Part shown: piece by piece, positions 1-10,403 of the stretch
Numbering within the stretch: the first letter of the stretch is position 1
Layout: every line of letters starts with the position of its first letter
NCBI GenBank assembly: GCA_905221605.1
Contig: CAJNDS010002519.1
Span: 2,501-66,500 of the forward strand
Direction: 5' to 3'
DNA from: Symbiodinium natans
Lineage: Eukaryota; Sar; Dinophyceae; Suessiales; Symbiodiniaceae
DNA: 64,000 nt
Notes under the pieces: model-generated
What the model saw: the letters and a program-made list of their open reading frames with translations, nothing else
What the model was told of the DNA's origin: nothing
Databases searched by the model: none
Translations under genes and position numbers: made by a program

Positions 1-74
1 AGCACGCTGTGCATTTGTACGATTTGATGCAACTCACTAGCACCTAATCTTGCCCTGTAACCTCTCTGGAATCC

Positions 75-162
75 TTCGACTCCGCATTTCACCTGCCAGA
101 TGGCCGTGCGCAGTTGCTCTTCCCAGCCGGCTCTGACAGTGACCTGCCGGTGGGGCCCTGGT
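75..162 (+). CDS. Possible end of a CYC-module part-c exon
   Basis: One plus frame reads a hydrophobic stretch followed by SDSDLPVGPWW, which matches the D-L-P-x-G-G-x-W part of the repeated module found many times downstream. The frame runs into a GTGGAG sequence that could be a splice donor directly at the tryptophan. The partner exon with the C-Y-C motif was not found; a stretch near 515-535 reads CTLMCTCQNP and is only a weak candidate. If real, the large gene extends beyond the left edge of the window. The call rests on one short motif. Confidence 0.3.
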
Positions 163-266
163 GGAGTAGGGTGCTTCTAGATCGTAGAGCTTATTGAAAG
201 CATGTTGTGTTGTCTGATTTGCCTGATGCTAAGCCAGTGTCCTTGCGCACTACAGCTCTCACCATA

Positions 267-286
267 TGTGTGTGTGTGTGTGTGTG
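267..286. repeat. TG dinucleotide microsatellite
   Basis: Ten uninterrupted TG units, followed by a CGTG interruption. It lies outside any supported exon. Confidence 0.9.
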
Positions 287-646
287 CGTGTCGCGACACC
301 GTGGACCATAGGTGAATGGGGTCACGCCCCGGCTGCATTCCTGCGATTATCCATGCAAGGGATAGGATATGTTTCGTGCTATGTTTAGCGCCTAGTTGGG
401 CAGTGTGGAAACACTGACCTTGTTGCATTGTCTGAGTTCTCGTTTTGACAAGTCTTCTAGCAGAGGCGCACAGCAGGCATGGGCTACATCATGCCTGGGA
501 AGCATCGGTTGTACATTGATGTGTACTTGCCAGAATCCCGGTGAGACGTTACGCAGCACAATACCTTCGCTGCACATGGGGTTTGTCTTAGACCCCTGTT
601 CGTTCTTTTTTATAGCGAATGTCTGATATAGGTTTCTGCTTGATTG

Positions 647-1573
647 TAGTCTCCGCGAAAGGTTCGCGAAAGCGCGCCGGAAGGGGCCGCGAAAGGGAAA
701 ACACAAGGTATATGTAACATCATGCCTGAATCCATTCGCAGTGTTTCTTCTGCAGAGTTGGCCCAAAAACACAAAGGCTTGGACGGATGATCAGGGGCCA
801 AGTGCGTTTGGAGGCCTGAAACGCGCACACGGATCTCACGCAAAAGAACATGCCTGTTTTCCTTTAGGCGGGCCTGGAAAAATGAACAGTGGTTTGTGGC
901 TCGAGCCTGATAGGTTGTGGATGGCTCATGGGAAAGTGCGGTTTGGAGGGCGGCATCCCTGGTGGTGGTTGCACTGGGGGGGGGGGTTGAAAAACACAGC
1001 TTGGAAGTCTGATCCGGGGCAAAATGCGTTTGGAAGGCTTCAAAAGTGCACACTGATCCTCGGTGGGTGCAAAAACGCAGGCTTGGATGGCTGATGGCAC
1101 GTTTTGGAGAGCAAGATCTCCGCGACTGAATGCGAAAGTCTGCGGGGCAGCGCGCGCTGAAAATCGCGAAAGCCACGCGAAAAGGTCCGCGAAAGGAACG
1201 CGATTGGGCGACAGGTCCTGGAAAGGTATTGGCCAGCCGGGCTTCCAAGTTCCATTGTCCTTACAGCCTGATAAGAAGATTTCTGGCAACGTACACTGAT
1301 TTCCCCTGGTTAAGACTCGCTGGTTGGGGTGCACTGGCACGGATGGCGAATTAGGGCAAATATCGTCGACGCAAAAGCAGCTCAAAACGACTGAAGCCAG
1401 CACATTGATTCCCCTCTTGGGATCAGAGGGCAAAGTGCGCTTTGGGGGGCGTGAAAAACGCACACAGGCTCCCTGCTGCTTGTACTCGGTTATGTCGACC
1501 ATATCATCGACGAAAGGTATATGACAGTTTTGTGCCTCCGCGAAAGGGTGCGAAAGGTCCGCGAAACGTGGGG
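647..1573. repeat. Degenerate repeat cluster (GCGAAA-rich blocks and a ~75-base unit)
   Basis: Three clusters of CGCGAAAGG-like words occur at about 647-705, 1159-1208 and 1535-1573. Between them a second family recurs at about 764-838, 988-1061, 1069-1121 and 1410-1471. Its copies share the order CAAAAACACAG, GGCTTGGATGG, TGATC, GGGGCAAAGTGCG, TTTGGAGG and ACGCACACTGATC, with many substitutions. The copies are direct, imperfect and unevenly spaced. No coding role is evident. Confidence 0.6.
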
Positions 1574-2065
1574 CGCTTGGTGGGTTTCTGGGAACAAGAA
1601 AATCGGACAACGCCCACCTGGTGCCATCGTCGCTGTGGCTCAAATCCAAAACCTTGTGATTTGCAGAGCTGTGAATCTGTTTCTGCTAAATGGTTCCAGC
1701 CAAGAAGTACGAGGCATGCTTGGGGCATGCCACTTCACAGCAAAGATGTTGCACAACTACACAGCCACATCCTGTTGGAGTCCATCTGTGTCCATCTATG
1801 TTCGTCATTTGTCCTCGCCAAGCCGGAGTGTGTGCTTGACGTTTGAGCGGTTTGTGGGACGGACAAGGATCGAACACTAGAAAAGAATCCGAAGCCCTCA
1901 ATGTTTACCTTGGAACCAAACCCCAAGTCCTAAGCCCAAAACACTTCCATAACCCATAGCCCTTCAACCCTCAAACCTGCAAGCCTCAAACCCTAAACTG
2001 CGTGGCGTGGTTTTTTGATCTCATGCCTCGTATGGCCTATGCTGCCGATCCGATGCTTGTCGCAG

Positions 2066-2882
2066 GTGGGCGGTCAATGGTTGATGTGCTACTGCGCAGG
2101 GTACGAAGGCGAGGGGTGGAAAGGAGCTGAACGTGAAGGAAGAGATTCAGGGGTTGTACGTATTTTGGAGACGACAACGTTAACTGGCGTTCTGGGTTTG
2201 TAAAGCCTGAACTACTTTGGAAAGCCAGCTGCGCGCATGTGACGAGGCTGTCTTCTGCCGGAGCATTTCACGTCGCTTGCGGGGACCCTCACAGTTCCCA
2301 GGCGTCAGACACAATCCTACCTTTTATCATGTTTAAGCCTTAAGTGTGAGGAGCACGTTGGCCATAGTTCTGAAGTTTCAGGTTGCCGAAGTGCTTGTTG
2401 CCGCGGCTAAGGTTTTGGGCCCGACCCCGAACACACAGGACATTGCCGGACATGGCCCTTTTGTGTCGTTCTGTGAACTGGTAGGGCCCACACGTGACAT
2501 TGCAATCCCTGATGTTGACATAATGCATGCCTGTGGCCGGAGGACCAACTTTGCTATGCTGGCAAGGCTTGCAATGTCACTTTCCAAGGCCAAGGTCTCA
2601 GCGAGCTGGACCAGGCCTCGTAACTGGGAGTTAAGATGTCAGTTCCGTAGTCCAAGTACTTGAAGAGATCTTGAAGAGTCCAGAAAGTGAAGACACAGCT
2701 TCGGGGGGCAGCAACAAGGGCCCGCAAGGCAAGACCACCACACAAGTCTTGAATGTTCCATGATGTCCCTGTATATCCCTTTGTTGTTTTTTTTGTTTTT
2801 AGTCGGCCGATGGAACTGCAGGTTGCCTTCATCAGGTTTGGCGGTACCTGCGGAGTGGGTGACCGAGATGCTGGGTCGCAAG
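2066..2882 (+). CDS. CYC module 1, five exons
   Basis: Exons read as 2066-2108, 2247-2293, 2412-2438, 2543-2614 and 2822 to about 2882. Joined, they keep one frame: VGGQWLMCYC (part c), then a stretch ending in AGTLTVLGPTPNTQ (part d), then CYAGKAC and GQGLSELDQ (part a), then VAFIRFGGTCG (part b). The introns are GC-AG (2109), GT-AG (2294), GA-AG (2439) and GC-AG (2615), and each unspliced frame hits stops. The AG|GC...AG|GC and AG|GA...AG|GA symmetry at the junctions is typical of dinoflagellate introns. The preceding exon, which should end in D-L-P, was not located. Confidence 0.75.
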
Positions 2883-3569
2883 GCGACGAGGAAGACATTC
2901 AGGGCGGGGTTAGGACGCATGGGGCTCGCAAACTTGTCAAACTTCGTGAGAGAGCTGGATTGCAGAACTATACGGCCTTTGACAGCTTTCGCAAATGCAA
3001 AAGCTCGTCGGCTGGCAAGTACAAACGCGTCAGTTGAGATTTCGAGAACCGAGTCAAACGCAGTTGGCACATGCTCAGTCAGTACCATCACACTAGTATT
3101 CTTGAGCCTCGCCGCGTGGCCGTCCTGTCAAGCAGTTTCGCATACTGCCGCAGACAAGGACACGCGTTTGACTGGAAACGAATACGCAGCCAACCAGCGC
3201 CCTGTTATTGGCAGCTTGGTGCAATCTGCATCTTTTCTGGCAAGACCTAGCAGTGCATTTCTGTTTTCAAGCTTTTCCTACTGGTTTTGGAGGTAGCACA
3301 CTTTTTGCACTTTTTTGCACATCAAACGTTCTGCCACAGTGACCGCTCTGTGTCCGCGTCTAGCGGCTAGCGGCAGTTGTGAGGAAGTGGGCAGTACCAG
3401 CCTGTGCAGCTGAGCACGCAGCTCTTTGCGCAAGTCCAGGCTTGCCCGAAGGGTTTGGCGTGGAGGGTTGCGGAGTTCGAATGTCTACCAGTGACAGTCC
3501 TGTGAGTGGCTTGCTGGTAGCTGAAGCAGATACAAGCAGATATGCCAAGTCGCAAGATCGAGAGCTCAG
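2883..3569 (+). other. Spacer or intron between modules 1 and 2
   Basis: No exon of the repeated module is recognisable here. Short open frames exist on both strands, but none shows the module motifs or another known domain. A part linking the C-G of module 1 to the next D-L-P exon may be hidden, because that region of the module is poorly conserved. Confidence 0.4.
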
Positions 3570-4334
3570 GTGTCGTTGACAGCAGTGGACTTGCCCCAGG
3601 GCGGAGCCTGGCACATTTGCTACTGCACTGCCGCCTACGGGGGCTGTTCCTTTGACGGAACAATCAGTGTCAGGGCAAATCGAGGGTGCCCAGGTCTGCT
3701 ACCGGACCCATGACTGCCATGACCGCTATGGATTTTGCTATGGCCATTCCCTGCACAGACAGTGAGTGGATTTGCGTGCACATGGGATCACGTGGGCCGA
3801 GGCGATGACCCTTCGGACTTTACTGCGCGTGCTGGGACGCTGACTGTGGCAGGCCTCTTCGCGCAGGAGCTGTATGCCAAGCTGTTAGGTGAAGCAATCG
3901 AGTGAGTTGATGCTACATGGTGCCGTCCACGTTGCCCCACGCTGCCCTAGGACTTTGCCTGTGTAGCTGGCGCCCCGTGCTCGCCCCGTGGCAGCAGCCA
4001 CTTCTGCTGACTTGCGTGGCATGAGCTTGTAAGCATCTGGAAGCCACCTGAAGCATTCGTCAAAACTGTCCCCTACAAGACCTCCGAGCCGCTGGCAAAA
4101 TCGCACACACTTTTGCCCTCGACCGTCTTCGAATGGCCTGATGCAAGGGGAGCCGGGCCATGTCGCGATGTTCTAGGCAGTACGAGCCAAGTACGAGCCA
4201 AGCACAACCCAGCTGCTGGATGAATTGGGAACAGCTAAGGCTTGGTGGTACTGATGCCCTACCGACAAATGTTGGTGACAGCAGCAGCTATGTTGCAACC
4301 ACTGCCCCCACAAATTGGGGCGTGCCGATCACAG
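3570..4334 (+). CDS. CYC module 2, about five exons
   Basis: Exon 3570-3693 reads LTAVDLPQGGAW and HICYCTAAYGGC. Exon 3802-3866 reads DDPSDFTARAGTLTVAG. Exon 3951 to about 4000 reads DFACVAGAPCSPRG, which supplies the C-x-A-G-x-x-C of part a. The junction 3694 is GT-AG and 3867 is GA-AG, and both keep frame. Two further pieces, 4148-4176 (GAGPCRDVL) and 4240-4334 (LVVLMPYRQ), give a plausible part a/b ending joined by a GC-AG intron. The link from 4000 to 4148 does not close in phase with any junction I tried, so the last two exons are less certain than the first three. Confidence 0.6.
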
Positions 4335-4439
4335 GACTGTGTGCCCGACATCTCGCGTGGGTGGACCACTTGAAACCTCTAGCCTGCTTGCCATTGGCCA
4401 CGAAAGCCAGGATTTTCAACCACAAGTCGCCAAGCACCG

Positions 4440-5085
4440 AGCAGATCACTCCGTCACAGCCTGTGCATGCTTCCAGGACCCACGCATCGACTTTACGGTG
4501 AAGGCAGCCCTTTCATTTCTTCACTTTGCCTTCCTGTAGGTGCACCCAGTCCGTCACGCCTTCTGAGGATTCATGGTGCATAATGATGTGTTGTTGCAGT
4601 TGAAGTTCCCAGGATCTGGTTGCATTTCGGCATTTCAAGGCGAACCCTTGCTTACATCGTAGAGCTCGCGAAGGTATCGCAACTGGAGATCGACTGATGC
4701 TTACCCCCAGCAGTTCCGGCGACCCCAACATCTGCGGCCAGCTTAGCCCGCCATTTGTCCGTTTCTGCAACTTGTGACGTGAAGATCCCCGTTGTAAGAA
4801 TCCGCAAGAATTCGTCCGTCAGGTGGAGAGGACAGCCCCGATGCTCGTCTCCTGGCTGGCGTCCACCGCACAGTCGACTCTTCTTGGGTGGTTTCTCTGC
4901 AGGGCGGCTCTGCGGCGAGGGTCACAGCACGACCTCCCATTTAATTGTACTCCCTACCAATGTACCCGGGGGGGGTGGGGGGGGTGGGGTACTCCGTCCG
5001 GGCGATACATGATTTGCATGCGCGGAATGTGCCCAGGGGACTTGGATGAACATATTGTTTGGGAGCTGGTGTCTGGCTTCCAGCA
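4440..5085 (+). CDS. Diverged CYC-module pieces (module 3)
   Basis: Three separate pieces resemble the module. Near 4440-4503 the frame reads TACACFQDPRIDFTVKA, where C-A-C replaces C-Y-C and is followed directly by a part-d start. Near 4640-4777 it reads GIATGDRLMLTP followed by NICGQ, matching part a into part b. Near 4985-5085 it reads GRYMICMRGMC, matching part c with C-M-R in place of C-Y-C. I could not connect them with confident splice sites, and a frame change is needed near 4630 to include an upstream cysteine pair. They are either real diverged exons or decaying copies. Confidence 0.4.
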
Positions 5086-6625
5086 CACCAACCCAGAGAC
5101 GCCTAGCTAATTAAATAAATTGCAAGAACCAGTACATGAACACAGCAAGACATACGAAAACAAGTATGGAAATAAGTGCAACAAAAAGGAAATCACGACC
5201 GAAACAAGCAAGCACAGACCGTAAGCCAGAAACTTAGATAAATAAAGGACATATGCAGGAACAACATTATGTTTAAAGAGGAAAGGCCGCAAGGGAGAAT
5301 AAATGACAAAAATGCAAATATGGACCACACCCAAGAAGCAAAATAAGGACCACCCCTCCTTCCCCCCCCTCCAACCTTGCCTTCCCCCCCACCCCCCAAC
5401 CCCTCTGCAAAGACAAAAACAAGCCAAAGCCAAGCAATGGTCCTTTTTTGTCAAACTTGCTTCAGCCCAGCCGCAGCCAACCCAACCAAGCCGCGTTGTT
5501 TCTGAACAGACCCCCTTCGCTTCGCAAGCAAGACCTTTCGATACAGTAAAACACACAGGTTACAAACGGGTTGGACTGCCGCTCCCCCCCCCCGTCATCC
5601 TAGGGTAGTGCGAGTAGTAGATCACTAAGTTTTGGGATCAACACATGCTCCAGGGACCGAGAGCATTCCAGGATCAATAATTCAGATTGCAAATGCAGCA
5701 CTTTGAAGACGCAGAAAGGGTGCACAAGTTATTGTCGGCCCCAAAATTCTGAAACGTTCTGTCTGTCCACAGACTGACAATGCACATTACAGTATTTCCG
5801 ATTGCTCACAGGCTCCACATGCTGTGAAAACAGCACCTCTGGTTATTTCACAGGCTGCCGACAGAAAACTACAGCATTGCTGATTGTTCGGAAATTGCAA
5901 ACGCCATACAGTCTGGCGTTTATGCTTGTTCACTAGCTGAAAACGCTGCGAATTACAAGGCTTCAATCCATAACACTGCACATTGAAGCGGCTTGTGGCA
6001 TGTCTGCCTTCAAAACTGCTGCTTGTAAAAGACAATGGTTTGGTTGGGCTGGATTTCGCTGAGCTAATGCAAACGTGGCCGAGCTTCACAAGTATGGCTG
6101 GCTTCGGCTTTAGAGTGTATGGCCGGGCTTTGTCACGCCATAAATGTCATTCGTGGATGGGGGGGGGGGGGGGCACACATACTGCGTTCAGGTCGGCAGC
6201 TTGGATGGAGGAAGCCAGCATTTTCCCGAAGTTTGTTCTTTTGGTAGACAAAGACGTACTGACGGTGCATCGAGCAGCAACATACTCCAGCCTGGCGAAC
6301 CCGTGGGATGCAATATGGCAATATGGGCTTGCTAATGTTGAGTGGGTGTCCAGTGCAGGCGGCCAGGGGGGGCCAAGATGGATGGGTTCATGTTTAGGAT
6401 TTTGGGGTATGAACGGCCCTGGCCTAAGAAAACATCCGAAAGAGTAGTTGATGGTAAGTCAGTAAGTCAGATGCACAGGAACAAGGCACCTTTGGGAGAG
6501 CCCAGACATCGTTTCTTGACAACTGAAGTGAAGCGTCTTCCACCCGTATGGGCAACGGATATCAACTGCCCGTCGGCAAAACGACTATGAAGCATGCATC
6601 GTGGCCTGGGGCAAAGCAAACACAG
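5086..6625. other. Gene-poor stretch with homopolymer runs
   Basis: The first 550 bases are A-rich with C-rich patches around 5360-5400 and 5583-5592. A G run of 13 or more lies at about 6159-6173. The rest is unremarkable, and I see no module motif. The minus-strand open frame at 5107-5556 is low-complexity and is not supported. The stretch fits a long intron or a spacer. Confidence 0.5.
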
Positions 6626-6979
6626 GCGTGAAGACCCCAGATCTGGTGTACAGAACGATGGTCCACGGGCGCTTGCCAGACTTGTTGAGCGGTGCAGGTG
6701 GAGAGAGTGGCGATCTTCCTCTCGGTGGACACTGGAAGGTATGCTTCTGCGTGGGAGATCAGAATTCCTGCAGCGATGCGTCCGACTTCGCGAACATGGC
6801 AGGAGTTTTAACAGTGAAAGGCCGGCCAATTTTTTGAAGCAGAGCCGCGCTGTATTTTCGGTACTCCGATGGCTTGCACGTGAGGCCCTTCCTCCAACGA
6901 GCAGAACCAGACCTGTACTGCGGGCCAAGTCTGCACGCTGGGGCCATTTGCCGGAGAGGGGCTGGCGACTGGTGATCAG
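6626..6979 (+). CDS. CYC module 4, two exons
   Basis: Exon about 6626-6820 holds parts c and d without interruption: SGDLPLGGHWKVCFC, then SDFANMAGVLTVKG. Exon 6885-6979 continues with GPSSNEQNQ, CTAGQVC and GEGLATGDQ. The intron 6821-6884 is 64 bases, starts GC and ends AG, and the join restores the K-G-P of the L-T-V-x-G-P motif, which the unspliced frame loses to a stop. The next donor is GC at 6980. The upstream start is approximate, placed after a CACAG acceptor. Confidence 0.75.
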
Positions 6980-7548
6980 GCACGGGCAAGCGTTAGGCGA
7001 TTGCTTGTTTCATGGAGGTGTGAGGTGTGTATGAGGTTGTCAGCAAGTGGAAGGCATTCAAGCTGCGACTTGTCTCATCCAAAGTACAGAGAGCGTCTGC
7101 CTTGGGCAGGTCTCCTTCCCACTTCCAGTTTCCTCATGCGGGGTGTCCACTCAGGACTTCTGAATTGCAAAGTTGGGTCACGGAAGGGTCTGTGTTGAGG
7201 GCAAGCACTTGTTATACACTAATTGCATGCGTTGGGCAAGACATCCATGACCAACGTGGATGACTTCAGCAGGATGTGGGCCCTTCTCCGATCATGGGCG
7301 GTGTGCCGCAGGCCTTTTGGTGTGCGTGCTGGTGCCTGCCAAAGTGTCATGTCATGAAGAGACCCAATTGGGAAGAGGTTCTCGAAAATTCAAACCGTCA
7401 TGTCCGTATGTTCCACAGCTTCAGATCAATGTACACCGATTGTCCACTAGTTCAGTGAGTTATCTGGCATAAGCCATAACACACAGGTTTGGAGGCTCAA
7501 GGCAGCACGCATGTTGCTCTCCGCGCATCACTGTGCCTTCTAAAGCAG
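6980..7548 (+). other. Intron region after module 4
   Basis: The exon that should carry part b (V-A-L-x-C-G) is not convincing here. Candidates follow AG acceptors at about 7314 and 7487, but neither gives the expected C-G. Nothing else is recognised. Confidence 0.4.
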
Positions 7549-8190
7549 GCGATCGATGCGAGCCTCTCCTTGCTTGCGACGGGTGGCGAGACGGGATTCA
7601 CTCGGCGGGGGGGTGTCTGGAAGATGTGCGCCTGGGCAGTCACAGATCTTGTCGAATGTAAGGGTTCGGTACCAGAATCGAGGGTTGGCGCTTTGTCTTG
7701 AAGGGCCAAGTTTCCGCAAGAGTCGTCATCGGATGGAGGTGATTCTGATCCTGCATGTTTACAAGGCAGAAGGGGCTCTTACAATTCGTCTTGCGCAACC
7801 GGCCTTTTTGTGTATAACCTCAGGCTATTGCGCTGACTACTTTGGCTGTGCAGAGGATGCTTGCTCGTGTGCCTGTGCAATGCTGCCATGTTAGCCCAGA
7901 TCCTTGGCAGATCTTGGTAGGACGAGTTCTTCACTGCCCGCCTGGGCTACCTCACCATCCTGGGGCCCAGCAGGGATCAGCAAGTGTGGTGCACGGCCGG
8001 GCTGGATTGCAGCTGCCAGGTTGATTTCGTAATGATGAAGAGGAAGAAGTGGGAACATGTGGGAAGGCGAAATTGAAGAGGAGTGTAGAAGTCTTTCAAG
8101 TTCTCAAGATTTCGCAAGCTCAGGTTTTGGCCCTATCGAAGGCCAAGGCCTGTCGGATCAGGACTTCGTGGCCTTCGTGAGTGGCTCAGG
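7549..8190 (+). CDS. CYC module 5, four exons
   Basis: Exon 7549-7627 ends in TRRGGVWKM plus the first base of a cysteine codon. After a GC-AG intron, exon 7824-7855 supplies CYCADYFGCAE. A 65-base GA-AG intron follows, and exon 7921-8019 reads DEFFTARLGYLTILGP and CTAGLDCSCQ. A last exon near 8120-8185 reads GPIEGQGLSDQDFVAF. The first two joins rebuild the W-K-M-C-Y-C and C-x-x-D-E-F motifs exactly. The join into the last exon is one base out of phase with the obvious sites, so its left border is uncertain. Confidence 0.7.
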
Positions 8191-8526
8191 AATGGACTCG
8201 CATCGTGGGGGTTGAGACTTGTAAAGGGTCTTGACAAGAACAGCTGAGGTGACCGTGTCGGGTCACTTTCCGGCAGCGGGAGTGCACCAAGCGGTGGGAA
8301 CATGTGGTGACGCATCTGGGCCAGCACCCCAGCAGAGCATCATAGGATATCAGAGGTGTGCATGAGATGCACGAGCCAGGACGCTCTTCGACACAAGCCT
8401 GGGCTCCATTGCGCAGCTTGATGCGAGCAGCGCGGCAGATGATGGCCCAACGCTGTGCTGGAAAGATCTGGTAAGCATCAGAGCTCTGGACGCTCAATGC
8501 TCTTCTGGTCCATCTTGGTGACCTAG

Positions 8527-9265
8527 GCTTTGTCGTCAGCCTAAATGCCACGAATCTACCCCGTGGAGGGGTGTGGAAGATGCGCCTGGGCAAAAGGCCC
8601 AGAGAGGTCCTCGAGGGTGGCCAGCTCAAGCTTCCATGCTTCCTATACTCCCTATGCTTCCTGTGCTTCCTCCGTGCCGTTGCACTCGGCATTCGTTCTT
8701 CCTCTTCCGCATGTTTCCACATCATCTTTTCAGGTGTTATTGCACGGGTGGGGGCGCTGGCGGTTGCACGGCTGTTGATGACTTCGGAGCCCGCCTGGGG
8801 TTCCTCACAGCCGGTTTCTCAGTCTTGTGACTTGTGGCTTGTTGTGAATTCTGGGCGTTGCCGCTCCTCCGAGCAACTTCAAATCCGTAAGCAGGTTCAA
8901 GGGCCCTCGCCGAACGACCAGGCACACCTGGCAGCAAAGCCGAGCAATTGTTTTTGACTAGACGGGCACGCTGTGATACGCTGTGTGCTGAACCCTGACA
9001 AAAACAATGGCAGCTCGTGGCGAGCTCCTGGCTTCTAGAATCTTCTAGAACTCTATAGAACTCTCCTGTCAGGTTCCAAAGGTTCCAATCGTGCGTTTAC
9101 AGCGCACAGCAACCAACGGCTCTTTAGGCTATTCGAGCTGCAGTGTGCTGCAATTCCATAAATCCCAAGAGGCATGGCACCCAAACCCAATGTTAAGCAA
9201 CCTTATGCTTGCACTTTGTGCACAGGATGCCACGTGCTTTGCGGGCGCGGCCTGTGATTTGATTG
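8527..9265 (+). CDS. CYC module 6, four exons
   Basis: Exon 8527-8581 reads LNATNLPRGGVWKM. Exon 8734-8819 reads CYCTGGGAGGC and DDFGARLGFLT. Exon 8895-8921 reads VQGPSPNDQ. Exon 9226-9265 reads DATCFAGAACDLIG. The introns at 8582, 8820 and 8922 all start GC and end AG, and the one at 9266 starts GT. The 5' end of the intron at 8582 (GCGCCTGGGCA) is identical to that of module 5, which shows the two modules were duplicated with this intron in place. An upstream piece near 8390-8470, ending before GTAAGC, may belong to the same module. Confidence 0.75.
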
Positions 9266-10403
9266 GTGCAGCCCCTTGCTGCAAGAAGTGCGGGTGCCGT
9301 ATCTATTCCACTCAATGACAGCGAGAGACACACACAGACAGACTGACACGCTGACTTTGTTTGTGGAACTGCTAGGGGTTGTACGAGGGTAGCGGGTTTG
9401 CTGTGCTGCGGCATGCAAGGTGGGCATACAGGGCCAAGGCCTTTCCACAGAGGATAAGGCCGGGCTACTTTAGGCTATTTCCGACTAAATGCCATTGCGT
9501 GCCATGAACTTTGAGGTACTTTGGGGTACCGCATGTTTGGTTTGATCTGTGTGGGTCGTAGAAAATGAGCCAACGCAGCCAACACATGTGCTGAAGGTGC
9601 TGCTGGTCTCTGGGTCATGTGGCTCCGGGAGTGCGGCATCTTGATGCAGAACATCGCAGATGATGTGTTTCAACTGTGAAGAGAGAGAGAGAGCACACAC
9701 ATACACATTATTGCGAAAGAAGTCATGAAACATCTGAGTGCATAGCAGTCGATAAGGATGCGTCTGCGGGTTTCGCCGAAGCGAAGCGAGTCACATCAGT
9801 CGGTCTCTTCCTCGGTGCAGCAGCATCAGAGCTCCTGTTGCTTGCCGATGGGTAGTCGAAAAGCCCGCAGACACCTGCATGTTCCAGGGTTGGTGCCACT
9901 CTCCCCCTCCTCTGCCCAGCCCCAAATAGGGGTTCAGGTTTTGGGTTCCTTTCGATTTGGTGTTGTGGTGGGGTTTTGGCTGCCGCCCCTGCCCGCCCCC
10001 CCACCCCCTCGCCGGTGGGGTTTTGGGTTTATTTAGGCTACGGACGGCAGCTAATGGACCCGAGTCTTCGAGAGAAGGAGGGAGAGAGAGAGAGGGGGTG
10101 TAGAGTGTAGAGTGTAGAGTCCTGCTACCCCACCTGTGGTGGTGGAGGGGGTTTGGGTTTTAGGGTTTAGGTCTTCATGAGAGTTTGAGAGATTAGGGTT
10201 TCATTCAGGTCCAGTTTAGGTTTAATCAGGGCATTGGGTTTGGGGCTTTTGGAATCTAGGCTTGAGGCGTTAGGGGACGGGTAACGGTCGGAACTTTGAG
10301 AAGATGAGAATCTCAAAAACGACGACAGTTTCGAGGATGGCGAACCTGGAGGGGAGGAGTTAACCTGCAAACTGGAGTTTGCCTTCGCCCACAAGTGACA
10401 AGG
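9266..10403. other. Long intron or spacer with G-rich and telomere-like sequence
   Basis: No exon is supported with confidence. A frame at about 9760-9850 reads ASELLLLADG, which faintly resembles part a into part b. GA and GTAGAGT repeats lie at 10074-10121, and degenerate TTTAGGG-like tracts at about 9950-10040 and 10140-10270. Confidence 0.45.
10074..10121. repeat. GA-rich tract followed by GTAGAGT tandem repeat
   Basis: A GAGAGA tract is followed by three direct copies of GTAGAGT. This is simple-sequence DNA in a non-coding stretch. Confidence 0.8.

Larger units (their letters stand above)
163..2065. other. Long stretch without a convincing gene; repeat-rich
   Basis: This 1.9 kb has no exon that I can tie to the module gene. 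It contains a TG microsatellite, three GCGAAA-rich clusters, a degenerate repeat of about 75 bases, and near 1915-2000 a CCCTAA-like tract. Open frames on both strands are explained by the repeats. It could be a long intron of the large gene or an intergenic spacer. Confidence 0.5.

Noticed and set aside
2500-2620. Apparent frameshift in part a of module 1
   Set aside because: The frame I first used was wrong. In the correct frame C-Y-A-G-K-A-C and G-Q-G-L-S-E-L-D-Q are contiguous, so no mutation is needed.
5107-5556. Minus-strand open frame of 149 codons
   Set aside because: It translates A-rich and C-run sequence into a low-complexity, glycine- and leucine-rich product. No start context or neighbour supports it.
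8527-8600. Two-base deletion destroying C-Y-C in module 6
   Set aside because: Compared with module 5 the genomic sequence lacks two bases, but a GC-AG intron at 8582 restores W-K-M-C-Y-C, so the copy is intact.
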